Assembly (NCBI RefSeq): GCF_029227915.1
Contig: NC_079875.1
Location: 10,909,001 to 10,973,000 of the forward strand
Source: Hydractinia symbiolongicarpus
Lineage: Eukaryota; Cnidaria; Hydrozoa; Anthoathecata; Hydractiniidae
Length of the DNA stretch: 64,000 bases
Direction: 5' to 3'
In this document: positions 38,601-50,780 of the stretch, one piece after another
Layout: each line of letters starts with the position of its first letter
Numbering within the stretch: the first letter of the stretch is position 1
The notes under the pieces: model-generated
Seen by the model: the letters and a program-made list of their open reading frames with translations, nothing else
Told to the model about the DNA's origin: nothing
Databases searched by the model: none
Made by a program: the position numbers and the translations under genes

Positions 38601-41600
38601 AATGAAGTGGTTGATTCAGATCCAGTTATGACGGATGTCAAAGATAAAGGTGGAGATAAGGTTGCTGTTGATGTTGATGAAATTGATGATGATGTACTTT
38701 CTGACGACCTTGGAAATATTAACGTGTTTTCTACGGATTGTGCGCTTGAACTTGTTATAGTTGTTAATAACGACATGAGCAGAGTTCTTGATGTTGACAT
38801 TGACAGAACACTGGATGGTGCCAGAGTTTCCAGAGGTGACGTGATTATTGTTGTTGATATTGTTAAAGATGATACAGCCGATGTTTCTAATGTTATTGAA
38901 GATGTGCTTGCAGATGACATACCTGATGACGCTGATGGGAGTGAGGTTTTTGAAGTCGATGATGCCATAAATGATGCACTTGCTGCTATTAAACTAGTTG
39001 GAGAAGGAGGGCTTGCTGTTGCTGATTGTCTTGGAGATGAAATGGATGAAATGCTTAACGTCGAAGCTGGAATGCTTGACATAACAATCGTTGCTGAAAA
39101 AATACCTGTTTCTGAGGGCGCAGAATTTGATGCTGAAGGCGAATAACTTGACGTTGTCGGTATAACCGGTGTTGGAGAGAAAGAACTTGACGCTGGTAAT
39201 AGGGTGCTTGAAGCTGTAGATGTCGAAGTTAATGTGGAGTATGAAGTACTTGATGTTGAAGGTGGAATTCTCGACGTTGATGAGCTAGTTTCTATTGAAG
39301 TGCTAGGAGGAGACTTACTTGACGATGCTAAAATAAAAATATAGAAACTGGACTTTTAGAGAGATGGAGTCACAAACGAAAGATTGATAACATAATTTGA
39401 CAATGTTTGGTTGCAAGTTGTCTTTAATTTTTTTATTTGGCTATTTTGGAAACACACATGGAATAAAAAATACCCATATAAATTCACAGTCTCTTGTCCT
39501 AATATATCTTAATAGCGGAAATAGTGACATAGTTTCTTTCATTCATCCTTTACTTTCCTTCATACGTAAAAATATAGATTTTGACGACTACAAAAATAAC
39601 TGCGAGCCTCTGAAAGCAATCCAAATAGTGTAGATTTTGGCATCTTTAATTGCAATTACCCCCACTCTGATTCGGTACACTATGTTCAATTCACACTTAG
39701 TTTATAAACTGTTTACAATTCATGTTACCTGGACAAACACCTAAGTTGCATGACTGTGTAGCTGTTTCCACGTCAGGGTATGACCTTCCTTTACATGTAC
39801 TCTTTGTGCAACTTTTCTTAGGCGGATCCACACAATTTCGAGTTCTTGTCCTAACTCCTGCATCACATGATTTAGAGCATGCACCCCAATTAGACCATTC
39901 TGTCCAAAAATTCAGAGCACCTAAAAAACAAGAATGAAGAAATTAACTTGAATAGTCATTAGAATATTATTGGCTGACTATCTATTTTTGTCTGATAAAA
40001 AAGAGAATCCAAGAGTTGTATTCTTGCACACTGGAGGATGTCTGCTTTATTATACAGCTGTTTATCCACATTAGTCAAATTCAGGACAGTTTGAACATGG
40101 AGTTGTATGTTGAACTTCTTGAAGCCTATCTTGGCATGAATATTAAAAATCCAATTGAATCAGTTCTGCAAATAGTTCATTATATGTTTATTAAAAAAAT
40201 TCAGAATTGCAATTGAAGTGTAAAGATGCAAGAGATCTTTTTACGCTGATACCCAGGAAGATGGATCCATCCTCCTAGCCGATACTAAACAATCTAATTG
40301 TATTTTAAAGGAAATTCTCACCTGTGCTTATACAAGTGAAATTAACTACGATGTATTTGCTTTTGGATGGACATGGATCTCCCCAAACATCAACTTTACA
40401 TTCATCTTGGAAATTAAACGCTAGAAAAGGATGTAAAAGATGGAATTTTTTCTAATAACAGCTTAAAAAACGAATTACAATAATTTATTCCTCTCAATGT
40501 TAGAATATAAGATACAAACCATATTTCCAGAGATTTTTGGATCAGTTTTTAAAAAAAAAAAAATTCAAAAGAAAAACCTGAACCTTTCTTATCAGCTTAT
40601 TTTAGGTGTAGAGGAGCTATGTAGTTGAGATTGAAAGCGACCTTGACTTCCAAGGAAATTCAAAAGTATACTATAAACTTTCCTTTCTTTAAAAAAAGTA
40701 CATATAAAAATCATTGTCTCATCAGTATGAGTGATTTAGATTTCGCATATAAACTTTTATTTTTATGCAACAGCTACCTGTATTTTAAAATTACACCGTG
40801 CATCCTGACGTTTTAAACACCAATTTTAAAAAGATTCTATTCCCTATTCTTTCCCTACTTTAAAGATCGCCGCCTTTAAGCCACGGGGACATGGAACAAT
40901 TTTGGCACATTAATTTTTTTTTTGCAATCATCTAAAAAATTATGTCTTCAAGCATCCATGCTACAAATAACATCTCTATCAAAACAAGGGAAATATTTAG
41001 CCAGTCCTAAGTGCTTCAAAAGCACTAATACCCTAGTGTATATCCAAGCTATATGGTTTAAAATGTAGTTACAACAACTTATAATTAATTATCTTACATG
41101 CTTTTAGCGTACACTCTGTTTCGTTGTCACAAAGTCTTTTTGCATTATCCAATTGAGATTCTGCCAATGTTGCATTTGGTACGCAGTCAGTTATAGTACC
41201 ACTCGGGTTTTTACAATCTATTGTACTTGTTCTTCCAAAAAAGGCACCGGTTATACTTAAAACTCCTACAAAAGAAAAATTGTGGGTTAGTGTACTTCAT
41301 ATGTGACGTATGGTTTAGCAGTTGCGTACACATTTTTTTAAAATAAGTTCTTTTTTGTCTGACGCTGGGTGTTTGTTTGTTTGTTCGTGAATTTGTGGAG
41401 TTCTTCGGATACCTGTGTAATTTTAGATTTAATGTTCAACATAAAGCGAAGTGTGGTTCTAAACGAAAGAACAACACAAAAGTACGACGTGCTCGAAGTC
41501 CAACAATTTGTTGATGAAATGAATTTACAAGAACTGTCAAATATTTTATTGTTTTACGAGCCTTGTGTTCAAAAAAGAAAAAAAAACTTAGCTTTTACCT

Positions 41601-44600
41601 TTACGTAGAATTTCCGCGATTGAAAAATTATTCGAGGTTCGAAATATTTTTAAGGTGTTCTTAGTTTTGGGGCAAATCTCAGCCTAAATGTATATGTAGC
41701 AGATTCTTTTAAGAAGGAAACTCGTGTTATAAGTTTAAATTAAATATCTTTCCCTTAATAAGAATTCCAAAATTCTAACCAGGCTGATCATTATTCTCAT
41801 TTCTGCATTGTTCTTATATTTTTATAAATCACATCATTTTCTATGATTTTCCACAAAAATTACATACCAATTGGTGAATGTTGTTTAAAACATTTACAAG
41901 TTCCTAATAAACGTCACCACACAAACTGTCATAAATAAGTGGACTGTACGAATACTAAGTGTGAAAATAGCAATGACCTGGCTGTTTGATTGATTATGTT
42001 GAATAAAGGGATGAAGTTAAACATGCTGAAGATAAACACTTAATCATACATACCGCCGCTCTTGCATGTTATTTTCCGTGTTAGCCCTGTACAAATTCTT
42101 TCTGTACATTGGTTATTTAAACCGCAATCTAAAAGCAAGATAAGAATTTCCAGAAAATAAGCTTAAAGATTTCCATGATTGTTGGCGCCTCCTTCATACA
42201 TGAAGGTCCAAAAAAAATCGTACGCCTCTGTATTCTGATAAAAATTTAAACTTCGGGATTTAAAATTTGTCTGCGTTAACTTTAATGATTAGGAAGATTT
42301 TACTGCTGGTAAAGCATATCTATATTAATAACGCCCGTGCTTTGTCTGTTTGAAGCTACAAAGTCTATAATGAGTTGAAAAAAGTCAAAAACGAGCGTCT
42401 TTATACTCCATAACAAGGTTCATAGCCTGGCATTTTTTGTACGCTAACTCCAATCAAGCGCCTAAAACACAATGGTGATTATCGCCAATTTTGGTCGAAA
42501 CTTTGTTAAAAAATCACGGTGTGGTAAATTAACCAATCAACAGGCTGAAATATATATTTAAAATCAACGTTTTTGGGCGTCGTTTTCATTGTCCGAGTCT
42601 CTCACACTTTTTGTATGATAGCGACGGCAAAGACATGTTTAAAAAGTGCAGGTGGATGTTGATAGTTTACTAATATTTTAATTATTAATTCACCACGTGT
42701 TTAAGACATGTACAAAATTTAAAGAAACCAATATGATTTTCTGTTGAAGTTATTATTCCATTTGGTAATTTATTTTATGCCAGCCAACAATTGTTTATTT
42801 TTGTGTTAAATTATTGGGTTTTTTTGCTTACAATTGATTTTGTAACAAACAGCAGGCTTAAGTTGTGTTTAAGTTGAAACTGAGGCTTAACTGGGGAAAT
42901 TTCACAACAACTTTCGCTTCCCGGTGGTTGTTTAAATTAACAAAAGGACAATGATATATTTTTATAAGTTCATCGATAGGTTTTATTAAAACTGACGATC
43001 AGTTTTCGAACTTTTACATCAACTTTTACATTAACTTTTACATCTCCCCAAAACATAATTGCTGGGTGGCTGTTTTCGCTTAACAGCATGTGCTTTTATT
43101 CCGGTCGAAGGCGCGGAAATGCAATGCTAATTCAGCACAACAAATTTGTATTGTTTTAAACGCTCCACTCAATTTGCCACAAACTCTTTATTTTATTTTA
43201 ACAGAAGTCAATTTTGAACTTTCACGAAAACTTATTCTTCAAAAAATAAAGTTGCTTTGTGACTGTTTTCTTTTTAAAAATAACAGATGTTCAACGTAAA
43301 GTATACCTGTAGAGCGCTCTACCCGGATTTCAGGCAAGGTTAATTTGTACTTAGACCTTAACTTAGCATTTCACGCTTAAGCATAGTCACTATAATATAC
43401 TTCATGCTAACAGGCCAATAAGGATGTCCGAAATACTAATGCAGGTAAAATGTAAGACAAGCGAAAATCCAAGGACCGACGGAATTGTGGATTCTTCCAA
43501 GGAATAGCGACTAGTTTACTATTTTAATATCTGTTTTCCGTTAAAAATGGTAGCTGAAACGCTACTTGTGCTGAAGATGTCAGATTATGTACGGAAAGCA
43601 ATACTCTGGGAACTGGAATTTGTACAACAGATGCGCGGGTGGACTTGAGCTAACAACTAGTCTTTTTTAAAAAGTCTGCAAACTTTTTAAACACAATAGA
43701 TCTAAACCTTAAAGCGTACAATAGGTATAACCGCTATTTACTTACTGTATTGCGGTTAGTATTAAGCCTCTGCTAATTAGTTCTTCATTTTTAGAACCTT
43801 TTTAGCGAGTCGTATAGTATAGTATAGTATGTCGTCAATTTGCTTGCGAAGAAATTCGAATAGCTTCTATATAACCCATCTAAGTGACTTTACTGTGAAC
43901 CTTTTTTTTAATTTTTTTCAATTCCAGCAAGACAGGATTATGGATGAAGTTGAAGTTTGTTGTAGAATTGGTAACAATGTTTAGGTCCTAAGGTTAGCTA
44001 AGTACGTGTGTATCCTACTTGTCGTGCATCCTATGTGTTGTAAAATACGTCTTATACACGTTTTATACATTTCTGCCATGTGACGAATTAATAATACACT
44101 AGTCCTTAGCCCGTGGAAAATCCACGGTTTCGCCCGTCCTTTTTATACAGCATTGCGTGCTTCTCGCTATTGCGCAGCTAAGCTACCATTTTGCGTGACA
44201 GACAGACAGACAGACGTATACGGGTATTATAACATAGATTTTGAAATCGTGCTGGATAAGTTTAATAAGTTCTTTTTTATTGAACTAATGTTCTAGTTGT
44301 GTTTATTTACTATGTATTTCTTTTAAATAATATTTTTATTAATATAAACGTAAAAATGAAAATAGGGTTTTACCAGCACACTACAAGGTCTTCGACTCCT
44401 AAAAACATCGTGGGGTGGACTATTTAACTTGTCTTTTGTTGCCTTCTAACACTGGGGGTAAGTCATAAAAAAGTCTGCCTGCTTTCAGGAGACTTCAGAA
44501 GCTTATAAAGCATTTCAATTCAGACAGGTTTGTTAAAATTTTTGACAAAATAACATCACTTGAAATTTACAACGTCTAGTCCTAAAAATATAATATGTTG

Positions 44601-47481
44601 TTTGGACTGAAACTGAGAAGTTTTCTAAGCTATTAAAGTGGAATGAGTAAAATGTCCTTCCAAAATATACTAGAGTTCAAAATCTGCATTGAAAAACTTT
44701 AAACTTTTTTAATTTCTTTAACATGGTTTGTTAAACGTTCTCACAGACATACGTTATTATTAAAAAATCCGTCACTCTTTAATTTCGTCGGTAAAACCGT
44801 CGTTAATAATTTTCGTCACCTAGAGAAAAATTCGTAATTTTTAACCGACTAAATAATTTTGGCCGGGTATATTTACTTTGCTATTCATGGGGTTATTTAA
44901 ACAAGCGCAAAAGTTAGCACACGCGGGAAAGTTTTGTTTGAGCTGGGTGAAAATTAGTACGAATAAGGCTACTATTCTTTTGTGGTCTTATTTTAACTTA
45001 AAAGAAAGTGTCATATTTAGAGATAGTTTAGATGCTTCATTTTTTTCTGTCAAGTCTGGCTCATATAAATATTATGGTTTAGATCTAGCCAACAAACTTA
45101 AAGTCTTATGTCCGATGCAAATATTTACAAATTAAAATTAAAAAGTTTAAAATGTGTGAGCCTTATATAGAAGTGGTGTCCGTAATTAGTTGTGAGGGAC
45201 CGACTCGAATTTTTGGCGTGTTTCTTGGGTGTTGTTCGTTTTCAACGTAGAAAATATCTCAAAGAGCTCTTTAGGCAAGACTGAGTAAAGCCACAATTAA
45301 ATACCCTGTGTTTGATAACATATCAACCTTGGTCCCAACACGCTTTGATGCTGTACACTTAGACGATATTTGGAAAATTGAATGCTTACATAATGCATAA
45401 AAATTATGTTTTAGGACTTAAAGAATCTATATTGTTCTACTCAAGCCAAAAATGGTAGCTGCAAGAAGCGACGGGAGAATTCTCGTGGATTCTTTGATGC
45501 ACTAATAAGTCGTAATGCAAGTGCTTAACTAATGCGTTAGGTGAAACGGAGTACAGTGGTGGCGCGTGTGATAATACATTAGTACTTGTTGGTCTCTCGC
45601 AAATTGAAAATACAATAAGCCTTGTGTCAGCCCCTTATCTACGGTTGGTCGATCATTATCATATTTTTTTTTAAATACAGCTATTACTATTAAAAATTGT
45701 TACCGTCTGAATGCTTTATATGACGTTTTATTGACGCCATCCATGTTGATTGTATTGTACGCAGTATTTCGAAATCATCCGAATGATTTGTACGAATATT
45801 TCTTCCCACGGACTCCCACGGATTTTGAATTATACAGAACATTCCCGATGCGTTAATAATAAAATGCTGAATAATTTTTAATATGAAATATTTAGATTTT
45901 TAAAGATTATAATTTTCATGACAAAAAAAAATTATTCTGAACAGTTTTAATTTAGCAGACAATAATCTAAACTTTTTTTTGCCGGTTTTATTTAGAATTT
46001 TTGCCTCTTCAAAGTTGTAGTGAATAAAATATTGTCAATAATTTGCCAATATTTTGGCATATTGTTGCTAATAAATTGTCAAACAGTTTGTATAAAATAT
46101 TAAAGAAGAATGTCATGCAAAAAAAGGCTTGCCACTGAGGTGACTCACCAATGACAATTTACACACAAATTTATTAAGAAAATAACTATTCTGTAACTGC
46201 GTTAGGGATCCATTTAACTCGCCTTAGACCACTCCCTGAACCAATAAAAAGTCACTGAAATGGTGTTGCCTACGCGTTTTCTCTTTTCTCGCTCATACAA
46301 ACTATGATTCCACAGTCACTAATTTAAGTTTTTTTAGAACGAGTTGATACCTAAGAAAGTAAATGCTCTCTCGCTTGTGCAAACATCACGAGGACTGAAA
46401 TTGTTTATTTAAGTAAATATTTATAGTTGATAAACCTAGTTACATAAACATATACTCAGTTTTAAATTAATACAAGGCGATGTTATAGTACAATTTTAAT
46501 GGTTACAAACCATTTTTTTATCATTTCGTTGTCCTTTTGGGGAAATGATGACAAGTGTATAAACAACAGAACCGTCTCCTTTAATAATACCTGAATTTCA
46601 AAATGTTTGACAAATCACTACTTTGTGCTAAATAAACACGAAACAATCTTGCCTTGAATATGTACGACGGGTGATAATGTGAGGACCGAAATATGTAAGA
46701 CGAAAGAACCTGTGTTTTTCCTAAGGGCTAAGGACTAATATACTTTTGTTACTTTTTGTGCATGTTAGTTGTGCTAAGTACAGCTTTTAGAGCCACTAAA
46801 TTATAACTTTCACCAATTAAATTAATTTTAGAATTAGCTAAGAAAAAAGGATCTCAAGCAATTAAGAGGGGAATGTTTTTTTATTTTTATGCTTAAAATT
46901 TCCTATTTTTTGTTTGTTGCTCAAGGTAGATAAAATTTGTCGTTGAAGAAACACATAACATTAACAAATAAGGACACAGGTAAAGTACAATGGCGGATTA
47001 TATTCATTAAAAGAAGTAAGTTTTTAGATTTTAGTGGCTTACACGAAATATGCTTTAGGTGAAAAATAAATCTATCAGATCGAAATTTTAGTTTCTAAAT
47101 GTTTGTAAATGAAGAGCGCATTGCAACAAAAGAAAACAATGCGTAGTTCGTTATTAACTCCGAAAGTAATTTGTGATTGTTGTTTAAAAAGACATTTGAA
47201 TAAGACTAGCCGAATTGAAACAGCTTAAGATATATAAATCAAAAGATACAAAATTGGTCAAGAGATATAAAATTCTAAATTTAAAGTTTTTATTGAACAG
47301 CTTTCTACTCAGATTCGATGACAGTACAGTAACGTGACGCAAATACCTCTGTTGCTTGGATTTTAGAACTACAGACGCAAATAGCACCAGTGAGTAAAAA
47401 TTAAAGCTTACCTAACTGCGAATATCCATGGTGAAGCAAAATAATAAAGATGAAATCTATAAAGATGACTTTCAAACCCAT
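30272..47481 (-). CDS. SUEL-type lectin/TSR/mucin/SEA-like single-pass receptor, function unknown
   Basis: Twelve coding exons on the minus strand, read from high to low: 47481-47412, 42128-42054, 41265-41098, 40420-40322, 39920-39729, 39327-38593, 34585-34181, 33930-33122 (or to 33104), 32606-32481, 31326-31078, 30905-30795, 30331-30272. The first seven junctions are phase 1 and the remaining four phase 0, giving about 1032 residues. Exon 1 is a signal peptide (MGLKVIFIDFIFIILLHHG). Exons 2-4 are a rhamnose/galactose-binding lectin domain, exon 5 a thrombospondin type 1 repeat, exons 6-8 a Ser/Thr-rich stalk and SEA-like module, exon 9 the membrane helix, and exons 10-12 the cytoplasmic tail. 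AATAAA lies about 42 bases after the stop. I do not recognise an orthologue; a cell-surface adhesion or recognition role is inferred from the domains alone. Confidence 0.85.
32622..32758. repeat. Minisatellite, unit near AAAACACGTCGTAT
   Basis: About nine to ten diverged copies of a 13-15 bp unit containing ACACGTCGTATAAA. It begins just beside the transmembrane exon (32481-32606) of the lectin receptor gene, within the intron to the SEA-like exon. Confidence 0.9.
33122..39327 (-). other. Mucin-like Ser/Thr stalk and SEA-like module
   Basis: Exon 6 (39327-38593), exon 7 (34585-34181) and the first half of exon 8 encode about 545 residues dominated by Ser, Thr and Pro with short imperfect repeats such as SSTSASK. 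From about residue 747, exon 8 changes character: FYGNVTLTMLWKDFC, EFREGLAKVL, VVKFYISYKS and AAVVELLKLLQGGD. This is the alternating strand/helix pattern of a SEA-like domain. No GSVVV-type self-cleavage motif is seen. The exon's donor is uncertain: 33121 (GTAAAT) and 33103 (GTAGCT) are both phase 0. Confidence 0.75.
35005..38115 (+). repeat. Three diverged tandem units with a coding-like block (intron 6 of lectin receptor)
   Basis: A block of about 145 bases recurs at 35005-35155, 36612-36745 and 37240-37380. Each copy has CAGATGAAATT, a GATATTGAAGG/GACATTAAATT-type segment and GTATCTGTGG. Translated on the plus strand, the copies read PDEIEGKYDIEGFKDSNVAD, SDEINDEDVESFKDIKEGVA and SDEIYVYDIKFYNDTTVAVG, then a shared VSV-x-G-type end. 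Copies 1 and 2 have TGA where copy 3 has TGG (Trp), and copy 1 has a further TAG. A second shared block (CCATGGAGCTTC, then TTCCATTGAA) follows about 700 bases later in copies 1 (35740-35890) and 3 (37960-38110). The units look like decayed duplicated exons or an unclassified repeat. Confidence 0.6.
39729..39920 (-). other. Thrombospondin type 1 repeat exon
   Basis: One phase 1-1 exon encodes the whole module: WTEWSNWGACSKSCDAGV, then RTRTRNC and a six-cysteine pattern ending CNLGVCPG. The WxxWxxW run and the CSxSCxxG motif are both visible. The W-x-x-W and following C positions would permit C-mannosylation and O-fucosylation, which are known for this family. Confidence 0.95.
40322..42128 (-). 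other. Rhamnose/galactose-binding lectin (SUEL-type) domain exons
   Basis: Exons 2-4 encode about residues 24-137. The pattern fits the SUEL/RBL family: ITGAFFGRTSTIDC near the start, conserved cysteines, then FNFQDEC and WGDPCPSKSKYIVVNFTC at the end. The family usually has F-x-DPC-x-GT-KYL-x-V-x-Y-x-C. The domain is about 110 residues, slightly longer than the usual ~95, because exon 2 adds a Cys-containing lead (DCGLNNQC). Confidence 0.85.
42129..47411 (-). other. Intron 1 of the lectin receptor gene (5.3 kb)
   Basis: A long intron between the signal-peptide exon and the lectin exons, with phase-1 borders. It holds a mini-Helitron (44099) and Helitron-like 3' ends (CTAG after a hairpin) near 43511 and 43660. 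The rest is AT-rich sequence in which I see no gene. Confidence 0.75.
44099..44238 (-). mobile_element. Mini-Helitron in intron 1 of the lectin receptor gene
   Basis: On the minus strand it runs A|TCTATGTTATAATACCCG ... hairpin CCGTGGATTTTCCACGG ... CTAG|T. The interior shares CGCAAAATGGTA and the CAGACAGACAGACA run with the other copies. Confidence 0.85.
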
Positions 47482-50400
47482 CTTTAAAATATATTCACTC
47501 CGCTACTTTTTTTATTTTGTTAACTTTGAAAATTTAAACTATTTTTCACAGATATTCTCTTTTCTTTTATGAGTTTATTATTTTTTCTACATTTTATTTT
47601 TTTTATTTGTTTTTTGTTAAATTTGTTTAATTTGCTGAAAAAAAATTTACACACGCATTAAAAAGCGTTTACATATTGGGCTAAATAACAAACATGGTTG
47701 CCAAGGTAACATTAATAAACGCTAATTTCTTGTAGGGCTGTTTTACACAGATTAATTTTGACATTTTTTTGTCAATGAAAACCTTACTGGCTAAATCGGA
47801 ATAATTTTGCCTAGTCAAAGAGTTATTTCAAAACAGCACACATTCCTTTTTTGAGCTTTAACGGAGAAAAGTGTCCTACTGATAAAGGTGTTTTCTCTGT
47901 TCTGGTAAATTACAATTTTGGGTTCCTTTGAAAGTTTATTTCAACATTTATCGATTAAACCGAATATAAGGTCCTAATTTTGTCGTCAAAATGACCTGTC
48001 CCAAAAGCCATAGTTCATGGATGTATTCTAAAAATAAAATTCTTAGGATACTGTATTTATTGTTTCATTGAACTAAGTGTTGCTAGTGTAAACTCAGCTA
48101 TAAATATATTTGCGATTCCATGTTACACCACGGCAGAAAATCGTGACAATAATTGTTATGTTTATCTTTTGACTAATTTATTTATTTAACATCACCCATA
48201 GTTGCTACACGTGGGCTAACATGGCGATGAAACAAAACAAAAAAGAGCATGACACAGGTATACTTTCACGTTTAACTCAAAGACGATAGGTTCTTCTAAG
48301 TCGTAATTACATGTTACAAAAAATAAATTCCTGGCAGGACGGCTTACAGGATTTCTAACATGTGCTTTGATTATTTTTTCAACCCTTTAGGCTATGTTTC
48401 TCCTAGCTATACAATGCAAGTGGACTCGTGACACCCTAATAGCCATTTGACCACAGTTTTTGATAAAAAGAACGCGCCGAAACAGGTTAAGCAAGACAAA
48501 TAGGCTAGATGTCTCTCTTAACTCTACCCTATAAAGATTTACAACTGTACTAATTAGAATCAACTTAATGTTAGTTCGTGAGATAGCTATTCGGCGTGTA
48601 ATCATAAGGTTTTATGTTCGGGTCCTCCAACACACTTTAGGTGTAGTGTTGTCACCGCATTTAATGGCTTGTGGGGCAATCTAACAATTTAGAGCAATGC
48701 TATACGTATCTCCGGCGGTAAAGTAACAAAGTCACAGTAGAGAGGGGAGGAAGAGCCAGCCATTAAAATAGAATCTCGAAAGACTTCTAAAGTTTTCAGT
48801 TCGACAGTTTGGTTTTAGTTTGCCGAACATAAACAGTAAACAAGTCCTACTAACAAAATTGCTGCTATAGATGAATTTCGAAAACATTTTATGCTTGCAA
48901 AATAACAAAACGGCCGAAAAAAATAATATTTTAGTATAAAAAGTAAAAAGATTCACACAAAATAATCACATAAAGTTGAAAATAGATAATTATAAGCCAA
49001 ACTTAATTCGATAACTGTTTGTTGATTTAACAATATATATCCAAACAAGAAGCGCGGGCCAAGTAAATTTTTTTTGTCGCATTGTATATTTTAGTAAAAA
49101 CTTCGGTAGTCTTGTCGCCCAAACGTTTTTTGACCAATAATGCCTTGAGCCCTTATCTGTTGTCGAAATTTGGTTACTTATTTAAAAAATGGAAGACTAA
49201 TCCTGTTATTGATCAAATTGTGCGAAAGATATTTAGAATTTAAATTAATGTTTGCAAGGATTTATTTCCTTTTTTGGGTTAAGGGAAATTTCCTTTTGTA
49301 GCCCCCTTAATTTTTCGGTGGTCTTAATTTTCTTATTTTTTAATCAGTAGTTCCACATTGCGTTGCACTCAACAAAATATATTGCTTGGATGAGTGATTG
49401 TTGTCTACTACGGCATTAGGATACTCGTTTCTGGAATTGCATGTTTCTTAAAATTTGAGATTTTTTGATGTTTTGACTTTAAGATCATATTCATCATCAT
49501 TGAATTGGTGGGTGTAAAAATTTTTAACTTTATCTGACGTGTGAGAATGTGTTTGGTGGTGTTAATGTTATGAAGATCTTCTTAATTTTCGATTTGTACT
49601 AATATGCTTTGGTTTCAGGCAGAGGTGAATTAGTATAAAATTAAAAAAACTGTTTAAAGTTTGTTTGTTTGCTGTATGAATCTGAAGATATCACATTTTA
49701 TCAAATTTCATGTGAGGATTTCAAAAATTACATTTTTTTTTTTTTTGCCACATGGGCTGCTACCACTAACCTGACGCTTTTCCTCTATAGTTAACTCATG
49801 TAGATAAAATTTACATTTTGTATCTTGACGATGGCCTTAAATTCTACAAACGAGTGAATTAGGTTTTTCTGCTTGTTTGAGCTGCATTGTTCGCTGAAAT
49901 TAGTTTAGCAAAAAGAGTCCCAAAAGTCGATATTGGTAAGAAATCACTTGTTGAAATACACTTATCGGGTAAAGATGTCTCTTGAAGAGCATGTTACATA
50001 ACAATATAAGAAATATTTTCTGTTATATCAACATATTTTATTTGTTTAAACAGTTTAACTTACCTGATGTGTTTGTGGCACTTTCAACTTCGTTAACCAA
50101 AACAGTTATAAAACTTGCCACAAAAATCAGTTGGGAGGTAATGACATACTTCATGACGGTAAATAAAAAGCTAGCTACAGGAAATGCAATTCAGAAATGA
50201 AATCATCAAAACATATGCTCCCTCCCTTTTTTAGTTCAATACTAAACATCGCGCGCGTGTGTGAGAGTTAATGCTGAATAATCTGTAATCCTAAATACAA
50301 GCACTTAGGGTGAGTTTACACAAGCAAGCACTCGGGAAAAGTTTACCAATCCGAATACGAGGGAGATGCTTTTTGTCATCCCTATTTAGTTAACGCTGTT

Positions 50401-50585
50401 TCTAGTAAGATTGAAGTTGTTATTGTTGATTTATGTTGACGCGAAATTTTATGTTTGCACTCGAATATTTCGGCAATGTATGAATATTCCCCTCGTATAT
50501 TTTCCTCATGTTTTGTTTCTTTATTTTCAGTATTTGGTATATATTTTTAAGGTTTTCATCCTGATTTACCTACAATCTGTTTAGA

Positions 50586-50780
50586 TCATGCTGCATTATG
50601 GGTAAGCTGACTGTAAAGTCAGAACGAAATTCGTACGCGTTTCAAGGCCTGGATGCTATGTTGAAAGACATGATGGTGGAACATTTTGACGGAGGCAATA
50701 ATCCACAACTTCTTCGTGCTTGTTTTGAGAAGCCTATACATGCATTTCGGACTGTTTACCTCTACGAAGAAGAGACATAG
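50586..50780 (+). CDS. Exon-like short ORF, unknown
   Basis: An open frame from ATG 50598 to TAG 50780 encodes 60 residues (MGKLTVKSERNSYAFQGLDA ... HAFRTVYLYEEET). Its codon use is more gene-like than the surroundings. An acceptor-like CTGTTTAG precedes it at 50585, and AATAAA follows at about 50999. It could be the last exon of a small gene, a single-exon gene or an exon captured by a mobile element. I recognise no family. Confidence 0.35.
   Translation, partial: SCCIMGKLTVKSERNSYAFQGLDAMLKDMMVEHFDGGNNPQLLRACFEKPIHAFRTVYLYEEET

Noticed and set aside
38607-39146. 179-residue Asp/Val-rich plus-strand ORF
   Set aside because: It is the antisense of the Ser/Thr-rich mucin exon 6; the minus-strand frame has matching splice sites and phases.
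44878-45135. 85-residue plus-strand ORF in intron 1 of the receptor gene
   Set aside because: No recognisable motif, composition like the AT-rich background, and no splice or polyadenylation context.
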